Shown one piece after another: positions 45,061 through 55,202 of a DNA stretch of 64,000 nucleotides (position 1 is its first letter; each line of letters begins with the position of its first letter). Source of the stretch: Osedax fenrisi (taxonomy: Eukaryota > Annelida > Polychaeta > Sabellida > Siboglinidae); NCBI GenBank assembly GCA_964019155.1, contig OZ025240.1:46212354-46276353 (forward strand), given 5' to 3'. The position numbers and the translations under genes were made by a program. The notes under the pieces were generated by a model. That model saw only the letters and a program-made list of their open reading frames with translations, did no database searches and was not told the DNA's origin.

Positions 45061-45277
45061 ATATTATAATTATATATTTAATTAATTTGTTTAATTTATT
45101 CCCTATATTTCCCCCTCTCCCCCTATAACCCAGGATGTATATATGTCTATATCTATAGGTACCTTCCAACTATTCTCTTTCTCTACTTCGTTCCCTAATA
45201 TGTTATTTATCACACTCTCTCCCATGTTACATCCCTTCTCTATACGAATCACAATCTATCTCCTGTACATAATGTAA

Positions 45278-45283
<6 letters not shown>

Positions 45284-45359
<76 letters not shown>
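45284..45359. repeat. (TA)n microsatellite
   Basis: About 76 bp of uninterrupted TA. Confidence 0.95.
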
Positions 45360-45361
<2 letters not shown>

Positions 45362-46260
45362 TACACTATAGTTATTATATATAATCATTATAAATTTTAA
45401 TTTTAATTAATTATACCAAGTGCATTAATAGTGGACTATTCCTATTATCACCTCCTCAATTGTCTCATTACGAGCTGGGGGTATCAGTGGAGGGACAGTT
45501 ACACTATTTTAGTTATAAATTTATGTATATAATGAGATTTCTTTTATGCACATGCATGCTGTGACACTGGTGGTATCCTTTTATAAATATAATGTAAATA
45601 CTTACGGGTCACGCATTACGTCTTGAAAGGATCACCTATGATTTTCTAATATATATATATATAGTGTATAGTATATATGAATATATACGAATATATACGC
45701 ATATAAGAGTATATATGTATACATATACTGATTACTATAAAGTATATTCGAGAAACGGTTGTTTAAGCTGTGAATCACATAACTAATATTGACACTCAAT
45801 TAGCCCGCTATTACGTAATAGTGATGTAAATAACCACGTGATCAGTACACGTGATTATTACGTAATCGCACCTGTTCTCCTGACCTTGAACCTTACGGTA
45901 GTGCTTTCTGCTGCTACGACAGACAAACACGTAATACAACACTATGTCCATGCACATAATGCATTAGAAATACTAGTGGTATTAATAATAATTTAAATAA
46001 TAATAATAAACCCTTTAGTAATACTACTACAGTAGTATGAATACTAAATTAACAAAACTATTAGTTATAATACTAAATTACGTAATTTATCAAAATCTAT
46101 AGATTTTTAAATCCTTATTAAATTGTCTTTAAGTTGTCAAAATATCGCTATAAAGATTATTACGAACACAATCCTTTATTATATAAACATTCAGGTATAC
46201 CAGGGAGTACCACGGGTATACTATAATTACTATAGTATACTAATAGGCCGTTATAGCCCT
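45360..46260. other. AT-rich DNA with an E-box pair
   Basis: CACGTG at 45,835-45,840 and 45,848-45,853, each within a GTGATC/GATCAG or GTGATTA context and followed by TTACGTAA. A GC-richer patch at 45,870-45,930 gave no supported exon. Confidence 0.4.
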
Positions 46261-46289
46261 ACACATCTTTATTAGTATCAATATTGTTA

Positions 46290-46497
46290 TTAGTATAGAT
46301 CGGACACATACACATAACGCCCACTATCGTGAACTGTAGTCGGGGAAACCAGCATCTCGTTAACGAGAATCTGAGGTAGTAAGCTGAGGTAGTAAGCTGA
46401 GGTAGTAAGCTGGTGATTATCAGTGAAATATTGCGTGTACTGCGAGGGGTGATGAGGGAGGGGTGGGCGAACGAGTGGGCGGAATAAGTTGTACACC
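46290..46497 (-). CDS. Candidate terminal exon, unknown protein
   Basis: Minus strand: a possible acceptor (ACACGTCGTTAG) at 46,498, an open frame of 68 codons ending NEMLVSPTTVHDSGRYVYVS...Y and TAA at 46,290, and an AATAAA signal at 46,268-46,273 only 17 bases beyond the stop. The phase (one base completing a codon) matches the exon at 46,605-46,702. No domain recognised; Pro/Tyr/Leu-rich. The middle is encoded by three tandem copies of a 13-bp unit. The opposite strand also has shorter open frames, so the strand choice rests on the splice phase and the poly(A) signal. Confidence 0.4.
46371..46409 (-). repeat. Three tandem let-7 seed-match units
   Basis: CTGAGGTAGTAAG repeated exactly three times on the plus strand. 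On the minus strand, the sense of the candidate gene, this is CTTACTACCTCAG, containing the 8-mer CTACCTCA complementary to the let-7 seed. Only the sequence match is seen; regulation is speculative. Confidence 0.5.
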
Positions 46498-46604
46498 CTA
46501 ACGACGTGTACGTTGACCACTCGGACAGTGTCCGCAACACCAGTGCCCAGTGGTCAGCACAGCTCCACGCCCTCTTCACCATGATTAATTATCGCTGACC
46601 ACAC
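46498..46604 (-). other. Candidate 107-bp intron
   Basis: Runs on the minus strand from CACCG|GTGTGG to TTAG|G. The boundaries give a phase-2 junction joining the two candidate exons in frame. The donor is only moderately consensus. Confidence 0.35.
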
Positions 46605-46702
46605 CGGTGGAAGGACACGCCTAGGACATAATCGATATGCAACGATAGCTCATCGATCAGAATGACGGCGTCCGAACTGTGGACGGTGGTCAGCGAGTAC
46701 AT
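46605..46702 (-). CDS. Candidate upstream/first exon, unknown protein
   Basis: ATG at 46,700-46,702 (minus), then MYSLTTVHSSDAVILIDELS and about a dozen further codons to the donor at 46,605. The frame is open further upstream to an AG at 46,715-46,716, so the Met may be internal. Joined to 46,290-46,497 it gives about 101 residues. No family recognised. The opposite strand holds another short open frame (MTASELWTVVSEYIRVAFLP), which weakens the assignment. Confidence 0.35.
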
Positions 46703-46715
46703 CCGGGTCGCCTTC

Positions 46716-46830
46716 TTACCGCACGCATCACATCTTACCACACGCAATACATCTTACCACACTCATCACATCTTACAACACGCATCACATCTTACCACAC
46801 GCATTACAATTCACCACATCGCATCATAAT
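46716..46830. repeat. 19-20-bp tandem array (ACGCATCACATCTTACCAC)
   Basis: About five units, each presenting GGTAAG (a 5' splice-site core) on the minus strand, one of them changed to TGTAAG. The array abuts the candidate exon. Confidence 0.8.
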
Positions 46831-47198
46831 GAAAAACATCCCATCATAATACATCGTTATTATCTAAACACGGTACATGTTACATGATGCATAACGTGAT
46901 GCATGCAGCATAGTACGGCGTCATGGACATACGTGCAGCATACATACCTGCAGCCTGTACGTCGTATAGGTAACCCTCTTACGCATTAATACATTATTTC
47001 TTGAATTAATATTTAGTTGTGATTATATTATTATTATTATCAGATTTAGGCAATGACAGGGTAATTATAAAAGCAGTGTTGCTTATCGAGACAATTACCC
47101 ATTTATATAAATTAATTTGGTATACCCACATTTTAATCGAATATAAAATCAAATCGAATCAAAATATAATCGGCTATAATTAAAAGTTGATGTATTAA

Positions 47199-47310
47199 CA
47201 TGAGATCGGCTTCGAAAGGACATTATAGTTATATGTTTATAAGTAATAACTTCATCTAAGTTCCTGGATGAGATGAAAGGACTCCACCGAGATAACAAGG
47301 ACATTAACAA
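47199..47310 (+). mobile_element. SINE 3' domain, copy 2
   Basis: TGAGATCGGCTTCGAAAGGA...AACTTCATCTAAGTTCCTGG...GATGAAAGGACTCCACC, matching the SINE at 42,613. The tRNA head is not recognisable. Confidence 0.8.
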
Positions 47311-47394
47311 GCACATAGCCTATAGGCAGTATCGATATATCGTACCTCATACAACTCTCCACTGATATATTAACACCTCTGAGGTATCCGATAG

Positions 47395-47520
47395 TGTAGT
47401 CGCAGTGCACTATGGGTACTGCAGACCTCGATATCACCCCCGTTAATAATGCCACCCCGTTCATACCGCCATCGTGTTCTGAAAATCATACGCTGATATA
47501 CGTCCAAACTCTGTATATAA
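47395..47520. other. GC-richer island, possible exon, strand uncertain
   Basis: The plus strand reads MGTADLDITPVNNATPFIPP then SCSENHTLIYVQ after a possible acceptor (GATAGTGTAG). The minus strand also has an open frame beginning MNGVALLTGVISRSAVPIV. Neither matches a family I recognise. Confidence 0.3.
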
Positions 47521-47587
47521 GTGTGTATATCATCGATATGAATAAAAGTTTATTTACATCGATGCTGTGTATATGTTGGTATGTGTG

Positions 47588-47590
<3 letters not shown>

Positions 47591-47625
<35 letters not shown>

Positions 47626-47640
47626 CTCGTGTGTGTGTAT
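47591..47640. repeat. (GT)n microsatellite
   Basis: GT repeats bounded by GTGTGCTCGTGT on both sides; looser TG-rich sequence continues to 47,770. Confidence 0.9.
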
Positions 47641-47989
47641 ACGTACACACTGGTGTGTATGTGTGTATGCATAGTACGTATTGCATACAAATGTGTGGGT
47701 ATGTGTAGATATGTGTGTAGGTAATACCCACTAGGTATGTGTTTACATATATGTGTGGGTGTATATGTGTTTGTATTAGGGATAATTTATTATTAGGGTA
47801 TTTAAAATCTAGAGGGACCTCCTATGTATTGGTCCCCCAACCACTTTTACCACAACATGTATGTTGATTGGTTGGTCCCCCTACATAGACACCATGGTTC
47901 CAGCGCCCCTATACGGTGTAACTAACTATACTGTTGGTGTACCTATCTATAGCTATAGATATCTAGATTCGGGACAGTGTTGGTGTTTG

Positions 47990-48070
47990 TATGTGATTAT
48001 GTGTGTGGGTATATGTGTATGTATGTGTATGAGTGTGTGCCAGGGTGTGTGGGTAGTTGTGGGTGTGTGA
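47990..48070. repeat. TG-rich imperfect simple repeat
   Basis: GTGTG/GTATG runs with interruptions. Confidence 0.75.
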
Positions 48071-48071
48071 A

Positions 48072-48760
48072 TTAGTGCGGCGCACGTATAATATACGTCG
48101 TATATGTGTTGTAGTTTGCGAGTGTTTTTGTGTATATATACATGTGTACATATATATGTTACATATATATATAGGTGTTGTCATCAATTTATATAATTGC
48201 ATTCTATGCGTCCCAGTGTTATATATCATAATGCGATGATTGTCTTGTATGTGATTGGTCACCTTAAGGAATTCCTTTTGTTCGCTTGTTTACGTTTTAT
48301 CTTTTAGGCGTAGAGATTTAATCAGTTAATTTCTATCAATATTTGCATAAGATTACTGTCAATATGTATGCGCTAATCTGACTTCTTGCCATACGCCATA
48401 TGTTGTATAGATACTACATATTCGCATACGTATATTCGTGTATATTATATATATATATATATATATATAACCAATGAAGTATTATAATAATTATTAATTA
48501 TTATAATTAAATGTATATATATACTTGTAAACATGTATTATTGTTATAAATTAATTAATAATGTACACTTTTTTTATAATTATATATTTAATATATTTAT
48601 ATTCTTATGCGTTAGAGCATATTTTAAATATTGTAATGATTAAATAATATCATTATCATCTATAATAGTGGAAATATAAATTTCTAATCTAATATCGTCA
48701 ATATTTTATTTGAATTACAAATAATATTATTATTATACGTATACATATACTCGGTATTAG
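48072..48760. other. AT-rich DNA, no gene seen
   Basis: Small TA tracts and short dyads such as ATATACGTCGTATAT near 48.1 kb. Confidence 0.45.
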
Positions 48761-48761
48761 A

Positions 48762-48874
48762 ATTCGAATGTATATTAGAGCCATATATGGTTATAAGTGA
48801 AAACTTCATCTAAGTTCTTGGATGGGATGAAAGGACTCCACCAAATAAAAATAACAATAACAATAACAATAACA
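48762..48874 (+). mobile_element. SINE 3' domain, copy 3, with CArG box
   Basis: TTCGAATGTATATTAGAGCC, ATATATGGTTATAAGTGAAA, ACTTCATCTAAGTTCTTGGA, GATGAAAGGACTCCACCA, then an (AACAAT)n tail. CCATATATGG (48,781-48,790) is a perfect SRF-type CArG box. Confidence 0.85.
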
Positions 48875-49099
48875 TATATTTGTAATACATTTCCTATACA
48901 CAATGTGAAGTATATATACTACACATTGTTTAATATATTCCTATAGCTCGTATCTTGCTATATATATACGGCGTACAAAGTATGCCTATAAATATGTTAT
49001 AACACGTATAAGTGTGCCTGTGTCTATTATTACAGCTGTAATTGGAATAATTCATATAGTTTATTACTTTTATTACTTTTATTATAATTATAATTATAA

Positions 49100-49205
49100 T
49101 CCAAGACCGGTATTTGGCCACACCCTCATTACCAAATCACGCCCATGGGCGTATTTATACACCTGTCCGACTCGCATCTGGCCACGGGCGGCGTCTGTAC
49201 AGGTG
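49100..49205. other. GC-richer island with splice-like edges, possible exon
   Basis: On the plus strand a frame is open between AATCCAAG and the donor-like TACAG|GTGTGT (49,201). In the frame ending phase 1 it would be compatible with the exon at 50,179. The minus strand is also open (QMRVGQVYKYAHGRDLVMRV). No family match; strand unresolved. Confidence 0.3.
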
Positions 49206-49423
49206 TGTTAATTAGCGACATTTTCATGCCAGAATTTATAAAAGCGTAATTAATGATAATTATATATATATACACTAAAGTGTAACACGTTATAAATGTA
49301 ACTAAAATAATATTATAAATAAATGATGTCAGCGGTTATAATATTATTAATACATGAAGTGAATGAAGGAAAGCTTGATTACATTAATAATCGTGATATG
49401 TGCCGCATATCACGTGATCATGT

Positions 49424-49489
49424 TATATGTCTATAGACGTTGATGTTACCCTATATATATAGGGTAACATCAACGTCTATAGACATATA
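49424..49489. repeat. 66-bp perfect palindrome
   Basis: Centre CCCTATATATATAGGG; each arm carries CGTTGATGTTA (or its complement) and the nested dyad GTCTATAGAC. No mismatch over 33 bp per arm and no loop. Confidence 0.95.
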
Positions 49490-50040
49490 TATAGGGTCTA
49501 TAGAAACTCTATAGAGTGTACTCGTTATTGTAATATCAAACATTTTTCTAATGTTTTATTTTCTTCGAAAAATCTTTGGTAATATAGTATACTATAGTAA
49601 CTACTATATGGTACTAGTTATAGTAATATAAACTATTATACATCGATGTAATACGTAGAGCAAACAATATTTAAATGAATGTATATTATATATATATATA
49701 TATATATATATTTAAATATTGTTTCTTTGTATATATTTTCCCTCACATCTAACAATTGAACTTAATTGCATATTTTATATGCAATTTCTAGAGATGAAAT
49801 GATAATAATTACATTTCAAATATATGAATATCATAATACATCCTATATATTTATAAAATAACTTATTCTCTCCGAATTACATGATTGGACTTGGTTATAA
49901 GTTATAAAATATTATTAAGTTTACATTAATTCAATAGAATATTCATTGTAATGAATTTCAAATATTGTTGGTAGTTGTTAATTTTATATTAACTAATGTA
50001 AATGAATACAATGTGATGTGTATAGTATACTGTCCGGGAT
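49490..50040. other. AT-rich DNA, no gene seen
   Basis: Contains a short (TA)n at 49,687-49,711. Confidence 0.45.
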
Positions 50041-50130
50041 ATTAAAGCCATATATGGTTATCATTTAAAACGTCATCTGAGTTCCTGGAAAGGGCTCCAC
50101 CAAATAAAAAGTAATAATAACAATAGCAAT
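50041..50130 (+). mobile_element. SINE 3' domain, copy 4, with CArG box
   Basis: ATTAAAGCCATATATGGTTA, ACGTCATCTGAGTTCCTGGA, AGGGCTCCACCAAATAA with a tail rich in AATAACAAT. Shorter than the other copies by an internal deletion next to GGATG. Confidence 0.75.
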
Positions 50131-50178
50131 ATATATATATCGAATTATTCGACATCAATTAACACTACTCACACATAG

Positions 50179-50459
50179 AAGCTGAAGAAGCAGGCGATGA
50201 AGCGGAACACGATAAATCCTCTTCTCCCTCCTCCTGCCCCGCCTCCCCATACGAGAAATGTGAACAATCTCCGCGTTCATCTCTCGGTGACGTCGTCTCT
50301 CTAGAACACAGCAGCTCCCCTAGCGGACGAACACTGCAACTAGTGTTCGACTCATCAGTGCCCGGTTTCCACAGCGCCGTTACCGACCCCACCCCTAGCG
50401 GATACTTCGAGTACGACGACGACGATGACGCCACGTCCGACTTCACCGTTCTTACGTAA
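50179..50459 (+). CDS. Probable terminal exon, Ser-rich acidic C-terminus
   Basis: Follows an acceptor (AACACTACTCACACATAG) at 50,178 and runs 92 codons to TAA at 50,457-50,459, entering in phase 1. The start reads EAEEAGDEAEHDKSSSPSS, then Ser/Pro-rich sequence, LQLVFDSSVPGF, and a strongly acidic end GYFEYDDDDDATSDFTVLT. There is no ATG in this frame, as expected for a last exon. The G+C is much higher than the surroundings and many codons end in C. The opposite strand is also open but lacks an ATG. The phase does not match the zinc-finger exon at 21,585 directly, so if it is the same gene at least one exon lies between. The low-complexity acidic tail gives no family. Confidence 0.55.
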
Positions 50460-51125
50460 TCGAGCCTCGTTTTCGAGTCTGGCTGTTCCGTGGCCTACTT
50501 ATCTGGTAGGCGTCATCATTACGCAATAGATGATACTCGCCTCGCTGGATATCTTATTCATTTATTGACGACGTATTCATTTTATATCCTATTTATAACC
50601 TATTTGTAATGTAGACATTTCAACTATATTACGATAATATTGAGGCCGAAGTTGTTTTTCAAAAATATCGTTATATAATATGTATATAATATTTTGTAAT
50701 ATTATAAATATTAAATATTAAATTTCTATAGATATATACATATGTATAATTATAAATAATACGTTATTGATATATTCCAATATTGAATATTTCAAGCATA
50801 ATATATAATTATTAATAATGTTCAATAATATTAATATTATATCTAAAATATAGAATATTATACTTGCTCAGAGGGTGTTCGTGGTTTATCATTGAGAAAT
50901 AATGGACACGTATTACGTATACATCGTGTACATATACACATGTATACACATCTATACATGTATATCATGCATATATACATAGTTTATTTAAATATAAATA
51001 TCAAAAAATATAAGTAAATCGATATGTTGAAGTTATGTTCTTGTCACATGCCATTTGTAATGTTCAACACCTTCAATGTGTACAGTTTTATATCTTGTAT
51101 GTATTGTATAGGTGTAGTATATATT

Positions 51126-51156
<31 letters not shown>

Positions 51157-52048
51157 CTAAATATATTGAATAATATATGATACATTTATAATCTAATTAA
51201 CAATAATTAAAATAGATTAAAGTCATTAAGTGTTCATCTCAGACAAATGGCATGTACTCGACACACTGGTTTACCGATACGTGTATTCGTGTATTATATA
51301 TATATAATATTGGTCAACTAACATCTTTATTATCATAAAGTATTCCTATGTATTGCACTATTCGTGATGTAATATACATACTATTTTCTAAATGTAATTT
51401 ATAATAATATCATTGTATTATGCGTATTAAAACCTACATAACATATATAACCTGATTCATTGTATAACTCTTGTAACTCTCTCTTCGTATGATTACGCCA
51501 CTAAAGAAAAGTATACTATTACATAATAGTATATTATTCGATCGGTGATATTGTTAAGTTCAATGAGAATATCACTAATTATAATAGTTGAGATTGTTTT
51601 ATATATATATACAATATTTATTAATTTTAATAAAGTTCATATTTTAATAATTAATATTTATATTTTATATATTTATAGAATTACATAACATCGATATCTA
51701 TAAGTGGACTATTGGTTGCTAATTAGAATAAAATATAAATATAATTTTTACATTGAATGTATATATGTATATTGGGATACATTTTATGATGTGGTCACTT
51801 TTTATTATATTAAATAATTAATTTTTATTTAATGATAATTATCTTAAAGATTTAATAAAAATGTTAACAAGATTTAGAGAGTATATATCGTCAGTATTTA
51901 TCTTTTATGATTGTAATGTATAGCTAACAATACGTAGCCCTGTAGGGCTATCTATGTATAGAGAATATATTCAACATTTTCAATATAATAGATTCACAAA
52001 TTTATGCGTAATTGATTTTATTTAAATATATATAAATGAAAATACGTA
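50460..52048. other. AT-rich DNA, no gene seen
   Basis: Probable 3' flank of the exon above, then AT-rich sequence with (TA)n at 51,119-51,152. No element recognised. Confidence 0.45.
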
Positions 52049-52979
52049 GGGGAATGTAACCTAATACGGACACTTAAACAATAAATGGTCTTAACTTTTT
52101 ATGACTCATAATTTTATTCAAAAATTACAATATATTAATATTATATGATTATAGATATTATTGTAATTTTAAAATTTTATTTAATCTTTTAATTCCATAG
52201 ATAACGGGGGTGTCCGTATTCGGTACCCATGTCCGAATACGGATACCCTGTGTTATAATACGGACACCCTATATACCACTAGATAAACTATATAATATTG
52301 ATGAATCAATCAGACAAATTACAATTACGTTATTTATAATTAATTTTATGAAAAATATATTGTAATTTAATTAGTTAATATTTTATTTATTTTTATTATT
52401 TTTTAATTAATAATACAATTTAAGTGTCTAAATAATAATTTTTGTAGAATTAGCTTTATTGGTAGTATTAATATTATAACACACGCTATTTTTATGAAAA
52501 TCAGAATAGTTCATACGCTGTGCATTGATTAGTTATATATAATATACACCCTATAGGGTGTCCGTATTAAGATATTTTGAGTGTCCGTATTAGGAACTTA
52601 TATGACATATAGATATATGCTTAAAATTTAATGAATATTTGATAAAAAATATATAATTAAAAAAAAAAATTAGAATGCTTTATTTTTTAATAATATAGTA
52701 TTATATTATATATCGATATTTGATATAACGATATTTGTATATTCTTGAGAAGGTTTTAAGTTGACATTTTTTTTCATAAATTTTAAAACGTAATAAATAA
52801 ATCACTTTATTGTATATATCAGCACTATTTTGAATAATTAAAAATAAAAAATACGTATTTAGACTATTTATATAATTATGAATATCTTATTCATTAAACA
52901 TTTTTATGTAGGATTTATGGTTTCTGAGATACCGAGAGTGTCCGTATTCGGGCACTGTCCGTATTCGGTTACTTTCCCC
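52049..52979. mobile_element. TA-flanked TIR element, GTGTCCGTATT family (copy B)
   Basis: 931 bp between TA and TA. Left end GGGGAATGTAACCTAATACG; right end GTATTCGGTTACTTTCCCC. The word GTGTCCGTATT occurs about eight times: once at the left end, three times around 52,207-52,270, twice around 52,556-52,590 and twice at the right end. The inner CAATCAG and TGATTAGTTA boxes are present. No protein encoded. Confidence 0.85.
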
Positions 52980-53564
52980 TATTCATAAATAAATAATAAT
53001 ATCATTGAAATAATGAGTAATATTTTACTTTATTCTGTATCAATAGCGATGATTTTGTCTCGTCCATTTGGATATTTGTAAGTAGATATATTTTATCTAT
53101 TTAAAAAACAATTTAATAACATGACATTTATATAATTTTTCAAAGTTTTTCCAAATTACAAATAAGTAAGGACAATTATACATTAACGTCTAATTAGACG
53201 TTATATATAAAAAATGTTATTTAAAATATGTAAATAATATGGAATTCCGGATCTAATCAGTATTATATAATATATAATTAATATACTCTATCAGAATATT
53301 ACATCAAGTTAAGTTATACAAGTTAATCCATACAAGCCATAAATATATAAGATATAGGATTTCCCCTTTTCTGTTTATAATCACCATGATTATTCATTGA
53401 TGAGACATAGGTAAAGCATATACCTACCATAGATAAAGAATATTAAGATTTGAATTTGTATATATCTATAATACAACAAAAATAACCTAATGAAATTCAA
53501 ATACTAAATTCCCATTGAAATGTATATATATTATATATCGAAAAATAGAAGAATAGCTAATGTA

Positions 53565-54518
53565 GGGAAAAGTAACCTAATACGGACACTTTAACAATAA
53601 ATGGTTTTAACATTTTATGAATCAATATTTAATAAATCACAAATTACAATATATTAATATTATATGATTATAATATCTATAATTATAGATATTATTGTGA
53701 TTTTAAAATTTAATTTAATCTTTTTATTCAATAGATAACGGGGGTAACCGTATTCGGTACCCATGTCCGAATACGGACACCCTGTGTTATAATACGGACA
53801 CCCTATATACCACTGGATAAACTATATACATTTTTATGAACCAATCAAAAAAATACAATTACATTATTACAAATTAATTTTATTAATAATTTAATATAAT
53901 TTAATAATAATTAATTTATTAATTTTTATTATTTTTTAATTAATGATACAAGTTAAATATCTAATAATAACATTTTTAGATTCAGATTCATTTGTGGTAT
54001 TAATATTATATCGCACGGCGTATCGCACGCGATGCACGCTCTTTTTATGAATAGCAGAATAGTTCACACGCTGATCGCTGATTGGTTATAGGGTGTCCGT
54101 ATTAAGACATTTAGAGTGTCCGTATTATGAACTTATATGACCTCTAGATATATGCTTATAACTTAATTAATATTTGATAACAAATATATCAATTACGTAT
54201 ATAATTTTTAGAATTCTTTAATTTTTAATAATATATTGTAATATTTGATATTCATATATTTATATAATCTTGAGAATGTTTTAAGTTGACATTTTTTTTC
54301 ATAAATTTAAAAACGTAATAAAAACGTCAGTGTATTGAATATATCAGCACTATTTTAGAAAATTACAAAATAAAATATACTTATTTAGACTATTTATATA
54401 ATTATGAATATTGTACCCATTAAACATTTTTTTTATGAGTTATGGTTTCTGAGATAACGAGAATGTCCGTAGTTAAGAACTGTCCTACGAATATTGTTCA
54501 TATTCGCTTACTTTCCCC
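53565..54518. mobile_element. TA-flanked TIR element, GTGTCCGTATT family (copy C)
   Basis: 954 bp, TA on both sides. Left end GGGAAAAGTAACCTAATACG; right end TTCGCTTACTTTCCCC. Same orientation and layout as copy B, with inner CCAATCA and GCTGATTGGTTATAGGGTG boxes. Confidence 0.85.
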
Positions 54519-54752
54519 TAAATAACTTAAAATATCTATGATCTATCAAATACTGAATAAGATTCATGCAATAAATTGACAACGTATAATCCAATATTAA
54601 ATAAGCTCAAAGACTCGTATTGTCTATGAGTTATTATAATAGTATAATTGCTATATAAATGATGATATATAAATGCTACGAAAATAATATAATTATTAAA
54701 ATAAGGTTTTCAAATATTTACGATAGTTAATAAAAATACACTACCTTGTAAT

Positions 54753-54755
<3 letters not shown>

Positions 54756-54791
<36 letters not shown>
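54756..54791. repeat. (TA)n microsatellite
   Basis: About 36 bp of TA. Confidence 0.95.
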
Positions 54792-54793
<2 letters not shown>

Positions 54794-54923
54794 TTGACAA
54801 TAAAATTACATTATTTGCACAGTAATGAGATGTTACCTGGAGATTGGGTGTGTGAAAAAAATATATATCATACGGATTTAATAATCAACAGAAAAAATAA
54901 CTATAGTTATTTTTTCCCCTATA

Positions 54924-55202
54924 GGGGAAAGTAACCTAATACGGACACTTTAACAATAAATGGTCTTAACTTTTTATGACTCATTATTTTTATTCAAAAA
55001 TTACAATATATTAATATTATATGATTATAGATATTATTGTAATTTTAAAATTTATTTAATCTTTTAATTGCATAGATAACGAGGGGTGTCCGAATGTACG
55101 GACACTGTCCGTCGGACAGCCTGTGTTATATTACGGACACCATATATACCACTAGATGAACTATATATTATTGATGAATCAATCAGACAAATTACAATTA
55201 CG
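54924..55202. mobile_element. GTGTCCGTATT-family element, left 279 bp only (copy D)
   Basis: Begins CTATA|GGGGAAAGTAACC, preceded by TTTTTTCCCC, so that two ends appear head to head across TATA. It follows copy B to ATTACAATTACG and then switches abruptly to an L2 relic at 55,203. The right three quarters are missing. Confidence 0.8.

Noticed and set aside
44940..47480. Homology between GC islands at 44.95 and 47.43 kb (shared GGGGTGATATC)
   Set aside because: Only about 11 bases are identical in opposite orientation; too short to distinguish from chance.
50165..50446. Minus-strand 93-residue protein
   Set aside because: No ATG opens it and it overlaps the plus-strand exon, which has an acceptor and a natural stop.
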